Part shown: positions 52,138 through 60,595 of the stretch, piece after piece
How the letters are laid out: the number at the start of each line of letters is the position of its first letter
Position numbering within the stretch: position 1 is the first letter of the stretch
Assembly (NCBI RefSeq): GCF_027938815.1
Contig: NZ_CP115913.1
Coordinates: 3,072,001-3,136,000, forward strand
Direction: 5' to 3'
Source: Oceanirhabdus sp. W0125-5
Lineage (GTDB): Bacteria; Bacillota; Clostridia; Clostridiales; Clostridiaceae
DNA length: 64,000 nucleotides
Position numbers and translations under genes: made by a program
Notes under the pieces: model-generated
Told to the model about the DNA's origin: nothing
What the model saw: the letters and a program-made list of their open reading frames with translations, nothing else
Database searches by the model: none

Positions 52138-53151
52138 ATGAAAAATCGTAAAAGGGTGAAAAGAATATTACTCAGTATCATAATTATTTTAGCAATAGGA
52201 GTTTTGACAATAGGTATGGCACCAGTTAGTTTTGATTCAGTAATTTCTAAAAATGATTTTAAGAAGAGGATTGCAGACGATTATAAACTACATTTAGGAG
52301 AGTTATTTTTAAATAATCATGAGCACAATTCAATGATAAGCTATATGGTTGTCCCTGATATTGAGGAGCTTGTTCAAAATATGGAATGGGAAGGTCGTAT
52401 AATTAAAACAAAATCAACTGTGAAGTTCGAGGGAGAAGAGTATATAGTTGAATATGTAGGGAAAAGATATTGGATTAAGCAGTACAATTGGGATTTAGTT
52501 AATATTACTAAGAAAGAGATAGATAATAATACAAGTAATATTAAGATAGATCAAGAAGCAGATGTTGCTAAGGAAAAGAAGGAAACTGAGACTACAAAAA
52601 AAGTTACAGATCATGAACCTGTTGAAGAAGATTCTATTAAAGAGAATGACATTACTGAGGAGAAAGAGGTTAAATATGAGACTTCTAAAGAAAAAGATAA
52701 TTCAGAAGAGGTAAGTAGACAAGTGTTAACAAATGTAGACTATGAAAAGAATAGTCTTATTAATGAATTGGGATTAGAGGAGATAAGTAAAGATACTATA
52801 GCCATAATAATTAATAATCCAAAAGAAATATTAAAGAAGGTAAGTAAACTTGAGGAGTTTAAATATGATGAATATAATGAATCTTTATTAATAATACCAA
52901 TATATAATCAAATGAGAATAGAATTAGTAACTTTAGAATTTGAAGAAAAGATAAAAGAGAAAGATGTAATATTTACAGCTCAAAATCTATCAGATGGTTA
53001 TGGCTTGCATTTATTTGCATTAAGGCCATGTGGCATGCCAAGTTTGAAAATAAAAATAAATGCTAATGGTATTGGTGGGGAGTATCTATTAGATTATGAC
53101 GGAAGAGATGGGACTCCTCAAATAGAGTTTATTAAAGTAAAAAAAGAGTAA
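52138..53151 (+). CDS. Unrecognised membrane-anchored or exported protein (337 aa)
   Basis: The protein starts with a basic stretch (MKNRKRVKRI) and one hydrophobic helix (about 11-30), so it is a membrane anchor or uncleaved signal. A folded region (about 35-130) is followed by a highly charged Lys/Glu/Thr linker (about 140-200) and a second folded, beta-rich domain to the end. No family is recognised. AAAGGAGCATTTC precedes ATG 52138. The GNAT and lipoprotein genes follow with gaps of 15 and 32 nt, suggesting an operon. Confidence 0.65.
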   Translation: MKNRKRVKRILLSIIIILAIGVLTIGMAPVSFDSVISKNDFKKRIADDYKLHLGELFLNNHEHNSMISYMVVPDIEELVQNMEWEGRIIKTKSTVKFEGEEYIVEYVGKRYWIKQYNWDLVNITKKEIDNNTSNIKIDQEADVAKEKKETETTKKVTDHEPVEEDSIKENDITEEKEVKYETSKEKDNSEEVSRQVLTNVDYEKNSLINELGLEEISKDTIAIIINNPKEILKKVSKLEEFKYDEYNESLLIIPIYNQMRIELVTLEFEEKIKEKDVIFTAQNLSDGYGLHLFALRPCGMPSLKIKINANGIGGEYLLDYDGRDGTPQIEFIKVKKE

Positions 53152-53166
53152 TCAAGGGGGAATTAA

Positions 53167-53646
53167 ATGAATTTAGAGATTGAAAAGGTACATACAAAGG
53201 ATGAAGAGGTATTTAGAAATTTATTTCAATTATTTGCTTATGACTTTAGTGAAATGATGGGGATGGATGTATTAGATAATGGGAAATATCCAGAACTGAG
53301 TGATATGGATGATTATTATAGTAAAGATAATTATATATCTTATTTCATTAAGGTAGATGGTAAATTAGCTGGGGTTGCAGTTTTAAGATTTGATGATGAT
53401 AGTAATTATTTTAGGCATTTTTTCATTATGAGAAAGTATAGACGAAGGAAGCTTGGTAAAAATTCTGTATATAAAATTTTTAAAACACATCCAGGAAAAT
53501 GGAGAGTTTCAGCTTTTGATTATAATAAGCCTGCAATAAATTTTTGGAAAAATGTTTTTGATGTTTATACTGAAGGTGAATTTATTCAACAAAGACGAAG
53601 TGATGATAAGGGAGTTGAATTTGCATTTAAAAATATACAAGATTAA
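53167..53646 (+). CDS. GNAT family N-acetyltransferase
   Basis: This 159-aa protein shows a GNAT pattern: AGVAVLRFDD (core beta strands), FFIMRKYRRRKLGKNSVYKIF (acetyl-CoA loop, here RRRKLGKN) and PAINFWKNVFDVYTEG. The substrate is unknown. AAGGGGGAATTAA precedes ATG 53167, 15 nt after the preceding stop. Confidence 0.82.
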   Translation: MNLEIEKVHTKDEEVFRNLFQLFAYDFSEMMGMDVLDNGKYPELSDMDDYYSKDNYISYFIKVDGKLAGVAVLRFDDDSNYFRHFFIMRKYRRRKLGKNSVYKIFKTHPGKWRVSAFDYNKPAINFWKNVFDVYTEGEFIQQRRSDDKGVEFAFKNIQD

Positions 53647-53678
53647 AAAGAATTAATAAGTAAATTGAGGAAGGAAAA

Positions 53679-54215
53679 ATGAAAAAATATTTTAGTTTAG
53701 TTATAATAATGATATCAATTATAATGCTAATAGGGTGTAATTCAGGTAATAATTCATACAAAGTACCAAAAGATGCTCCAGAAATACAAATAACTATAAT
53801 TAGTTCAGATTCCCGTGAAAGCCTCACAAAAGAAGTTCCATCAATAATTTTACTGAATCAATGGAATAATTGCATCTATGATAGATTATCATCTGTACAG
53901 GCAATTAATGAGGAATATAAAGAGGGAAGAGAAGTACCAAAAGGGAAAGTAGGTAATTTGATAAAGATTGATTTTGGAGAATTTAGGCCAGAAACTATTA
54001 AGTTAAGGAAGGAATATAGAGAGCTGAATGACAATTTTGAAGGTTCAACTTCTTATAACATATCAATGAAAAATCAAGAAGACTCAATATATACTTTTAA
54101 ATTAGGTAAAAATAAAGCTGATGCACCTACAAATCAGTATGTTTATACTATAACTGCAACATGGGGTGATAATTCATCAGATTATGCTTTTTGTATTGAA
54201 GTAGATGAAAAGTAA
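53679..54215 (+). CDS. Lipoprotein of unknown function (178 aa)
   Basis: The N-terminus MKKYFSLVIIMISIIMLIGC is a type II signal peptide with lipobox LIGC, so Cys20 should be lipidated and the protein held on the outer face of the membrane. The mature part is beta-rich, with a C-terminal domain ending VYTITATWGDNSSDYAFCIEV. No family is recognised. GAGGAAGGAAA precedes ATG 53679. It is the last gene of the small operon and ends at a terminator. Confidence 0.75.
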   Translation: MKKYFSLVIIMISIIMLIGCNSGNNSYKVPKDAPEIQITIISSDSRESLTKEVPSIILLNQWNNCIYDRLSSVQAINEEYKEGREVPKGKVGNLIKIDFGEFRPETIKLRKEYRELNDNFEGSTSYNISMKNQEDSIYTFKLGKNKADAPTNQYVYTITATWGDNSSDYAFCIEVDEK

Positions 54216-54233
54216 ATGTATGTAAAGATAAAA

Positions 54234-54266
54234 AGTCTCTAGTGATATGATTACTAGAGATTCTTT
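54234..54266. terminator. Terminator between convergent genes
   Basis: AGTCTCTAGT (54234-54243) and ACTAGAGATT (54253-54262) pair around GATATGATT, with T-rich sequence on the right and A-rich sequence on the left, so it may work in both directions. Confidence 0.65.
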
Positions 54267-54269
54267 ATC

Positions 54270-55016
54270 TTATATAATTAAAATAGCTGCTGATGTTCCA
54301 ATAAATAATACTAAAACTAGATATAATAATTTTGTTTCTAATTTTTCTTTAGCGAAATTATGACCAACAGTTCTTGATACTCCAAATATTCCTATTAGAC
54401 ACATTAAAACAGTATGGGCTCCTGATAAGTATAAGTTTTTTGCGAGTAAGATAATGACTGCTTTTAAACCGCCTGTTATCAGTAGAACAATAAATAATAT
54501 CATTAAAACTAGAGCAATTATATTTTGAGCTGTAGAAGGTTTCTTAAAAAATTTCAAAATAAAAATATAAAACCATGCAATGTATATATAGAAAAAGAAT
54601 ATTACACTTGCAAATAGGAAAATTTTTATATAGAATGTTAACTCTAGAAAAATACTTAATCTGATATATTCGATTCTATGAATTTGTTCAATAATAAAAG
54701 CGAATATAGGGGCAATAATGCAGTAACTGAAAGCTACTATACTGTTACTCAATACAATTTGAAATGGTGTTTTAGGGATTAACATTCCATGTTCTCGATT
54801 TATAACAGTATCTTCAGACAAATGATGCATTTTATATAAAAAAGTTATAATAAATGCTATACATAGGAGCATTGCTTTTATTCCTAAAAGGTCGGTATCT
54901 TTAGGTCCTAAAAGATTAAATATCTCTATCACAGCAATAAGTAATACTGCACCAATAATTGATAAACTAATTCCTATCAAATCTCTTCTATAATCATATT
55001 TTAATAATTTTATCAT
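54270..55016 (-). CDS. ABC transporter membrane subunit
   Basis: This 248-aa protein has six or seven hydrophobic helices and follows directly after an ABC ATPase gene, overlapping it by 4 nt (ATGA). It is probably the permease of a YtrA/YtrB-type ABC exporter or membrane-stress transporter. It lacks a motif that would name the substrate. The gene starts at ATG 55016 inside the end of the ATPase gene, so translation is coupled. Confidence 0.75.
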   Translation of the reverse strand: MIKLLKYDYRRDLIGISLSIIGAVLLIAVIEIFNLLGPKDTDLLGIKAMLLCIAFIITFLYKMHHLSEDTVINREHGMLIPKTPFQIVLSNSIVAFSYCIIAPIFAFIIEQIHRIEYIRLSIFLELTFYIKIFLFASVIFFFYIYIAWFYIFILKFFKKPSTAQNIIALVLMILFIVLLITGGLKAVIILLAKNLYLSGAHTVLMCLIGIFGVSRTVGHNFAKEKLETKLLYLVLVLFIGTSAAILII

Positions 55017-55705
55017 ATCATCACCTCTTTAAAAACGTTTTCAACAGATTTGCCTTTACTTATACGTAACTCCTCGCAATCATGATATCCAAGAATAGAA
55101 CCATCTTTAATAAAGACTACTTTATCTAACATACGCTCAACATCTGGGATAATATGTGTTGCGATGATAGTAGTTGATTCAGTGTTTAAATTATCTAGGA
55201 TTATATCAATCACTTTATCCCTTAAGAGGGTATCCATTCCTCCAAGAGGTTCATCTAAGAGATAAAGTTCAGCCTCTCTAGAAATAGTTAATGCCAGTCT
55301 AAGAAGTTGAGTCATACCTTTTGAAAGATTCTTAATTCTCTTTTTATATGGTATATCAAGATCAAAGTTGTTTAGGATATTATCGAATTTTTCTTTATTA
55401 AAATCATCATACATTTCATTATAAAAATGTACTATATCCTTTACCTTCATCCATTTTGGTATGGCATTGTTTTCAGTAAGAATAGAAACAAATGCTTTAG
55501 TTTTTTCACTTGGCTCCAAGCTATTAATTCTAATTTCTCCTTCCTTAAAAGGCATAATCCCAGCAGCAATATTAAATAATGTAGTTTTACCGCTCCCACT
55601 AGGACCTAATAAACCAACAATTTGTCCTTTTTCTATTTCAAGATTTATATTGTTCAATGCTTTTTTCTTACCATAAAATTTTGATAAATTATGAATATCT
55701 AACAT
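55013..55705 (-). CDS. ABC transporter ATP-binding protein
   Basis: This 230-aa ATPase has Walker A GPSGSGKTTL (about 36-45), signature-region NLSKGMTQLLRLALTIS, Walker B ELYLLDEPLGGMD and switch His in IATHIIPD. It resembles exporters controlled by GntR/YtrA regulators (YtrB, CcmA/NatA-like). ATG 55705 is chosen for AAGGAGATT upstream, one base after the gntR stop; a six-codon extension to 55723 would overlap gntR. Confidence 0.9.
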   Translation of the reverse strand: MLDIHNLSKFYGKKKALNNINLEIEKGQIVGLLGPSGSGKTTLFNIAAGIMPFKEGEIRINSLEPSEKTKAFVSILTENNAIPKWMKVKDIVHFYNEMYDDFNKEKFDNILNNFDLDIPYKKRIKNLSKGMTQLLRLALTISREAELYLLDEPLGGMDTLLRDKVIDIILDNLNTESTTIIATHIIPDVERMLDKVVFIKDGSILGYHDCEELRISKGKSVENVFKEVMI

Positions 55706-55706
55706 C

Positions 55707-56069
55707 TTAATCTCCTTCCACAAAAGAATTTATAACTTCTATCATTTCTTCTTTATTAAAACCCATATTTTTCATTCTAGTTGAGAATTCCAATATTATT
55801 TCTTTAGCTAAATCCTCTCTAAGGTCATTAATTTTCAATTTATCTTCTGTTACAAAAGAGCCCATTCCTCTTTTGGTAAAAATTATATTAGAACTTTCTA
55901 AATCCTTGTATGCTCTTTGAACAGTATTGGGATTAACTTTAAGTTCCTTTGCCAATTCTCTTACTGAAGGCATTTTATCTCCCTCCTTTAAGTCTCTTTT
56001 TACAATCTTTTCTTTTAAAAAATTTAAAATTTGAATGTATACAGGGATATTATTATCAAATTCAATCAA
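55707..56069 (-). CDS. GntR family regulator, YtrA type
   Basis: This 120-aa regulator has the short YtrA architecture: an N-terminal winged helix (IPVYIQILNFLKEKIVKRDL, MPSVRELAKELKVNPNTVQRAYKDLESSNII) and a short helical tail (about 80-118) instead of a large ligand domain. The start is taken as TTG 56069, preceded by GGAGGTG; no ATG is in reach of that site. It controls its own operon, very likely through the two inverted repeats at 56091-56136. YtrA regulators often respond to cell-envelope stress, but the signal here is unknown. Confidence 0.87.
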   Translation of the reverse strand: MIEFDNNIPVYIQILNFLKEKIVKRDLKEGDKMPSVRELAKELKVNPNTVQRAYKDLESSNIIFTKRGMGSFVTEDKLKINDLREDLAKEIILEFSTRMKNMGFNKEEMIEVINSFVEGD

Positions 56070-56090
56070 AGTATCACCTCCAAGTGAATA

Positions 56091-56136
56091 CTGTATTAAG
56101 ACTATAATACACGGTGTATTAAATACATAATACACC
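56091..56136. promoter_or_regulatory. Two adjacent inverted repeats, GntR operator candidates
   Basis: Site 1 (56113-56136) has ends GGTGTATTA and TAATACACC; site 2 (56091-56112) has ends CTGTATTA and TAATACAC. Both share the pattern GTATTA-N5/6-TAATAC and abut each other. Site 1 covers the -10 box of the promoter on the minus strand. Confidence 0.75.
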
Positions 56137-56155
56137 TAAAAAATGCAATTGTCAA
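56127..56155 (-). promoter_or_regulatory. Promoter of the gntR-ABC operon
   Basis: On the minus strand TTGACA (56155-56150) and TATTAT (56132-56127) are 17 bp apart. The first operator overlaps the -10 box, so GntR binding would block RNA polymerase. Confidence 0.75.
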
Positions 56156-56339
56156 TACATGTTATTAATATTATTTTATTCCTGAATTACAATATCATAT
56201 AATGAACTGTTTGGTTTGTACGAAGAATTCTAATATGGATTTAGACTATATATATTGTTTTGTTATTAAATATCCCTTTGTATTTTTATATGTAAATTAC
56301 ACAAAATAATAGTAAATATTTTTTTCTAGGAGTTTACTT

Positions 56340-57131
56340 ATGAAAAATCTAAGAAATATAAGAGTAGGAGCATTTATAGGAACTTTGGTAATTATGCTAA
56401 TTCTTCAAAAGATTATACCCAGGCGTAAATTTGAATTTAATTTTTGGAAGAGAGATTTAAGTAATATGGCAATAGTAATATTGAACAACCTAGTAATTTT
56501 TATTTTGCTTCCTTTAGTTCCAATTAAAATGGCTTTTATAGCTCAAGAAAAGGGTATAGGACTATTCAATAAAATAAATATAGTTACTGGTGTTAAGGTA
56601 GCAATAGAAGTAATACTATTAGATCTACTATTATACTGGCAGCATCGGATATTTCATAAAGTAGGATTTCTGTGGAAACTTCATAAAATGCATCATGTGG
56701 ATTTAGAACTTGATTCCACAACTGGAGTAAGATTTCACACAATAGAAATAATTATTTCTACATTATTGAAGATAGGACTAATAGCGTTAATTGGTGCGTC
56801 ACCAGTCTCAGTAGTTATATTTGAAATTATTTTAAACTCAGCTTCCATGTTTAATCATGGAAACATTTATCTATCTTCAAAAGTAGATAACATACTAAGA
56901 AAGATATTAATTACTCCTGATATGCATAGAGTACATCATTCAATTTATAAAAATGAAAGAGATAAAAATTTTGGATTCAGTGTTCCTTGGTGGGATTTTA
57001 TTTTTAAATCATATAAAGCACAACCTAAAGATGGTCACTTAAAAATGAAATTGGGAGTTGAGGATATGCCAAAAGAAAGATATACATATTTTCCTGGAAT
57101 GCTCTTATTACCATTTTTAAAGAAAAACTAA
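56340..57131 (+). CDS. Sterol desaturase / fatty acid hydroxylase family protein
   Basis: This 263-aa membrane protein has the eight-histidine di-iron pattern of the family: WQHRIFHKVG (HxxxH), WKLHKMHHVD (HxxHH), GVRFHTIEI, ASMFNHGN and PDMHRVHHSIY (HxxHH). Several hydrophobic helices precede and intersperse these. Family members oxidise lipids with O2, an odd need in an anaerobe, though relatives of unknown function occur in clostridia. TAGGAGTTTACTT precedes ATG 56340. It may act on membrane lipids; nothing links it to the nearby genes. Confidence 0.85.
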   Translation: MKNLRNIRVGAFIGTLVIMLILQKIIPRRKFEFNFWKRDLSNMAIVILNNLVIFILLPLVPIKMAFIAQEKGIGLFNKINIVTGVKVAIEVILLDLLLYWQHRIFHKVGFLWKLHKMHHVDLELDSTTGVRFHTIEIIISTLLKIGLIALIGASPVSVVIFEIILNSASMFNHGNIYLSSKVDNILRKILITPDMHRVHHSIYKNERDKNFGFSVPWWDFIFKSYKAQPKDGHLKMKLGVEDMPKERYTYFPGMLLLPFLKKN

Positions 57132-57214
57132 TCTTTTTATTTATTTTTTGACGAGAATTGGGTATAATTCATAATGGTGATATTAAAACAAAAGAAATGT
57201 TGGAGGTGTACATA

Positions 57215-58015
57215 TTGGATTTTAATATTTTAAAACCATTAATGGTATCTTATGGAGGAAAATTAATACTTGCGCTAATCGCTTTAGCTGTAGGTTTAAA
57301 ATTAATTAAATTTCTATTGAAGACTATTAAAAAAGGACTTGAAAAAAGCAGTGTTGATAAATCTTTATATTCATTTTTAATGTCAGCAACTAAAATTACT
57401 TTGTATGTCGTACTAGTAATAAGTATAGCATCTATGTTAGGAGCTGATATGACATCGTTTATTGCACTTGTAGGTTCTGCAGGTTTAGCAGTAGGATTAG
57501 CTCTACAAGGAAGTCTTTCGAACTTAGCTGGAGGAGTTTTAATACTATTTTTAAGACCATTTAAAGCTGGAGATTATATTGAAGTAGCTGGACATTCTGG
57601 TACTGTTGAAGATGTTCAATTGTTTTATACAATTTTAAATACTCCTGATAACAAGAGAATTTTTATTCCTAATGGGGAATTAGCTAATAGCAGTTCAGTT
57701 AATTACTCAGCTCATTCAACTAGAAGAGTTGATTTTAAATTTGGAGTAGGTTATGAGGATGATATTCTTAAAGTTAAGAAGATTTTAAATAAAATTGCTG
57801 AGAACCATGAATTGGTTTTACAAGACCCAGCACCGCAGGTATTTTTATCTGAGCATGGAGATAGTTCTGTAAACTTCTCTCTTAGATTGTGGTGTAAAAC
57901 AGAAGATTACTGGAAAATTTACTTTGAAATAATGGAAATTGTTAAATTAGAATTTGATAAAGAAGGAATTAACATTCCTTATCCTCAGATGGATGTACAT
58001 TTAATCAATAAATAA
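57215..58015 (+). CDS. mscS: MscS-type small-conductance mechanosensitive channel
   Basis: This 266-aa channel has three hydrophobic helices, the pore helix TM3 (LVGSAGLAVGLALQGSLSNLAGGVLIL), then the beta domain (RPFKAGDYIEVAGHSGTVEDVQLFYT) and a C-terminal alpha/beta vestibule. It opens under membrane tension to release solutes after osmotic downshock. The start is TTG 57215, with GGAGGTG six bases upstream; an in-frame ATG at 57158 lacks such a site and adds a non-family N-terminus. It lies close after the desaturase-family gene. Confidence 0.92.
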   Translation: MDFNILKPLMVSYGGKLILALIALAVGLKLIKFLLKTIKKGLEKSSVDKSLYSFLMSATKITLYVVLVISIASMLGADMTSFIALVGSAGLAVGLALQGSLSNLAGGVLILFLRPFKAGDYIEVAGHSGTVEDVQLFYTILNTPDNKRIFIPNGELANSSSVNYSAHSTRRVDFKFGVGYEDDILKVKKILNKIAENHELVLQDPAPQVFLSEHGDSSVNFSLRLWCKTEDYWKIYFEIMEIVKLEFDKEGINIPYPQMDVHLINK

Positions 58016-58346
58016 AGTATGAAACTAAGCTGTATATTAAATATAGTATATAGATATAGGATAATAGTTTAATATGACTATTAATTCTATATCTTTTTTT
58101 ATACATTAGAATAATTAAAGGTATATATTATAATAAGCACAAGTATTTACCTCTGTACAGGTTAAAAGACAAATGGATGAAGATAATAAAGATATCATCT
58201 TTTGGTTATTTTTACAATCATATGATATAATTCACATATAATTTAAAGTTGTTTTAATACAGAGTTTGTTTGTTTTATGAATTTAAAAATTTATAGTTAA
58301 AGTTCCGGAATAGTGAAATATTGTGTTATAAAATAGGAGGAATAAT
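58016..58346. other. Interval with the terminator of mscS
   Basis: A long hairpin lies at 58053-58093, followed by T7. The remaining roughly 230 bp to the next ribosome binding site is AT-rich and holds no gene or RNA that I can recognise. Confidence 0.5.
58053..58102 (+). terminator. Intrinsic terminator of mscS
   Basis: GATATAG and CTATATC, then TAATAGT and ACTATTA pair with a small internal loop (58053-58093), followed by a T7 run. Confidence 0.8.
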
Positions 58347-59519
58347 ATGAGTAAAGATGATAGTAAAGAGGAAATTATTTTTCAAAATATTGTTAAGGCT
58401 TATCATGGTGTAAGAATACTATTGAATAAAAAGTTTAAGGAAGACTATGTATTGACAAAAGGATTTAAAAAATATAATGATTTAGAAGAAGCGCTTATGG
58501 ATTTTATGAATTTTGAAAATAGCATAAACAATATTAAAGATTGTAATAGTTTTATTAAATCCAAGGTTGTAGCAACTCAATATTATTTAAATACCTTACT
58601 AGGTAAAGAGATTAAATACGAAGAATATGTAAAAAAAACTATAGGTGTATCTGTTGAGTATAATGATGATAGGTATATATTAGAGTTAAAAAGGACAATA
58701 GGACAGAAACTTAATGATATTGGAATGAAATACACTAAAGAAGATATTTCGAAGTATTTTTACAATATTAAAATAAGTGAAAATGAATTTAAAAATTTTA
58801 TAAAGAAAGAAATGAAAAGGCTTATAAATAAGGCGGAAAATTATTTGGGTATAAAGTTTAATGAATCTATAGACATTCAATTTATAGATAAAGATATTCC
58901 TTATAGTTATTATTTGAGTATAGCAGAAAGTGGATTTACTTTAATGGTTAATCGAAATATAAGTAATTCTAAATTCAATATAGCTTCATTAAAATATGCT
59001 ATTATGCATGAAATTTGTGGACATGCATTTCAATTGAGTTCTTGGAAAAATGAAATCCATAAAAAAAAGATTAATCAAATCTGCGGTTGTGAAGAAGATT
59101 ATGGACCAGAGATTTTCCAATTAGAAGGAGTAGGAGAATCCATTGTATATTTTATATTTGATGATGAAATAGATGAGTATATGGAAATTGAATTACTGCT
59201 TGATGAATTACACCATTTAGTCCAAAACAATTCTTATATTATGTATAATATGGGGGAAAGCATGGACAAATGTGTTAATTATTATTCTTCTAACTATATT
59301 TTAGCAGATAAATCAAAAGTAGAACAAAGATTAAAACAAGTTAAAGAAGATGCATTTTATAGAGCTAATTTATTTGTTTATGGAAGCTGCTTAAGTTTGT
59401 TTAAAAGAATAGCTATAAGTTTAAATTATGATAAAAAGAAGGAATTTTTTAGAACAATGTATTTAAACCCAATGACTTATGACCAAATTATAAATTATTA
59501 TGAAGAGTTAAAGGGGTAA
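58347..59519 (+). CDS. Putative metallopeptidase-like protein with HExxxH motif
   Basis: This 390-aa protein is not recognised by name. Its central motif is His221-Glu222-Ile-Cys-Gly-His226 (MHEICGHAFQLSSW), an HExxxH rather than the usual HExxH zinc motif, and 34 residues later comes EGVGES (Glu260, Glu264), a fitting third ligand. HExxxH occurs in the MATCAP/DUF1704 type of peptidase. It has no signal peptide. The rest is helical and charged. AGGAGGAATAAT precedes ATG 58347. It stands alone before a mobile element. Confidence 0.55.
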   Translation: MSKDDSKEEIIFQNIVKAYHGVRILLNKKFKEDYVLTKGFKKYNDLEEALMDFMNFENSINNIKDCNSFIKSKVVATQYYLNTLLGKEIKYEEYVKKTIGVSVEYNDDRYILELKRTIGQKLNDIGMKYTKEDISKYFYNIKISENEFKNFIKKEMKRLINKAENYLGIKFNESIDIQFIDKDIPYSYYLSIAESGFTLMVNRNISNSKFNIASLKYAIMHEICGHAFQLSSWKNEIHKKKINQICGCEEDYGPEIFQLEGVGESIVYFIFDDEIDEYMEIELLLDELHHLVQNNSYIMYNMGESMDKCVNYYSSNYILADKSKVEQRLKQVKEDAFYRANLFVYGSCLSLFKRIAISLNYDKKKEFFRTMYLNPMTYDQIINYYEELKG

Positions 59520-59764
59520 AACTAATATTATTTTAAACATAGCATTCATATGTTGCGTAATAATACATAAGTAACAATATAATTAATTAAGGCATAATAA
59601 AAGAGTAGAACTAAACCGCTGATAAACAGCGGTGGCAGACGAGAGCTATCGCTAAAGTTTTGCATAAAAATAAAGTGGTACTTGTATAAAATACCACTTT
59701 AATATATCTAACACTTCATCTATCATTAAACTAACGACAGTACTAAAGATAAAGGAGTGTTAAG

Positions 59765-60595
59765 ATGTCAGAATATTTGTTAAAATTGAATATGGACTTA
59801 GAACTTAAAGGTTACAGCCCATTAACTTGTAAGTATTATGTTGGAAATGTAAAACGATTCTCAGATTTTTATGATAAATCACCAGAATTACTTGGTGATG
59901 AACAAATTCGAGAATACTTACATTATTGTATCACAAAGCGTAAGCTAAGTGAAGGAACAGTAAATGGCATTTATAGTGCACTGAAATTTTTCTATGAGAC
60001 TACTCTCGAAAGAGATTGGAGAGTAAAGAAAGTGTTTAGGACTAAGAAGGCGAAAAAGATTCCTGTAGTTTTAGCTAAACAAGAAGTTAAAGAAATATTT
60101 GATTCTGTAGATAATTTAAAACATAAAGCAATACTCATGACTGTATATGCCGCAGGCTTAAGAGTGAGTGAGGTTGTTAAGCTAAGGATAGATGATATAG
60201 ATAGTAAAAATATGCAACTGCTTATACGAAAAGGTAAAGGTAAAAAAGATAGATATGCTATGCTTTCTAAGACTAATCTAGAAATTTTAAGAGTTTATTG
60301 GAAGAGATATCAACCACAGCATTTTCTGTTTGAAGGGAAAGAACCAAATTCACACATAGCAGTTCGAACTGTTCAAAGAATATTTGAGAACGCCAAAAAT
60401 AAAAGTGGCATAACAAAAAAAGCTTCAGTTCATACATTAAGGCATAGTTTTGCTACTCATTTATTAGAAGCTGGAACAGATATATGTTATATTCAGAAAC
60501 TTTTAGGGCATACTCGTATTTCTTCCACTACTATATATCTTCATATTAGAAGAATGGACTTGCTTAATATAGAAAGTCCTTTGGATACTTTGTAA
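59765..60595 (+). CDS. Tyrosine recombinase of the IS91-like element
   Basis: This 276-aa protein has an N-terminal core-binding SAM-like domain (SPLTCKYYVGNVKRFSDFY) and a catalytic domain with Arg in AAGLRVSEVVKL, Lys in RKGKGKKDRYAML, His-x-x-Arg in VHTLRHSFATHLL, His in LGHTRISSTTIYLH and the nucleophile Tyr in the latter. AAAGGAGTG precedes ATG 59765. Its stop overlaps the transposase start (TAATG), so the two are made together. Confidence 0.9.
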   Translation: MSEYLLKLNMDLELKGYSPLTCKYYVGNVKRFSDFYDKSPELLGDEQIREYLHYCITKRKLSEGTVNGIYSALKFFYETTLERDWRVKKVFRTKKAKKIPVVLAKQEVKEIFDSVDNLKHKAILMTVYAAGLRVSEVVKLRIDDIDSKNMQLLIRKGKGKKDRYAMLSKTNLEILRVYWKRYQPQHFLFEGKEPNSHIAVRTVQRIFENAKNKSGITKKASVHTLRHSFATHLLEAGTDICYIQKLLGHTRISSTTIYLHIRRMDLLNIESPLDTL

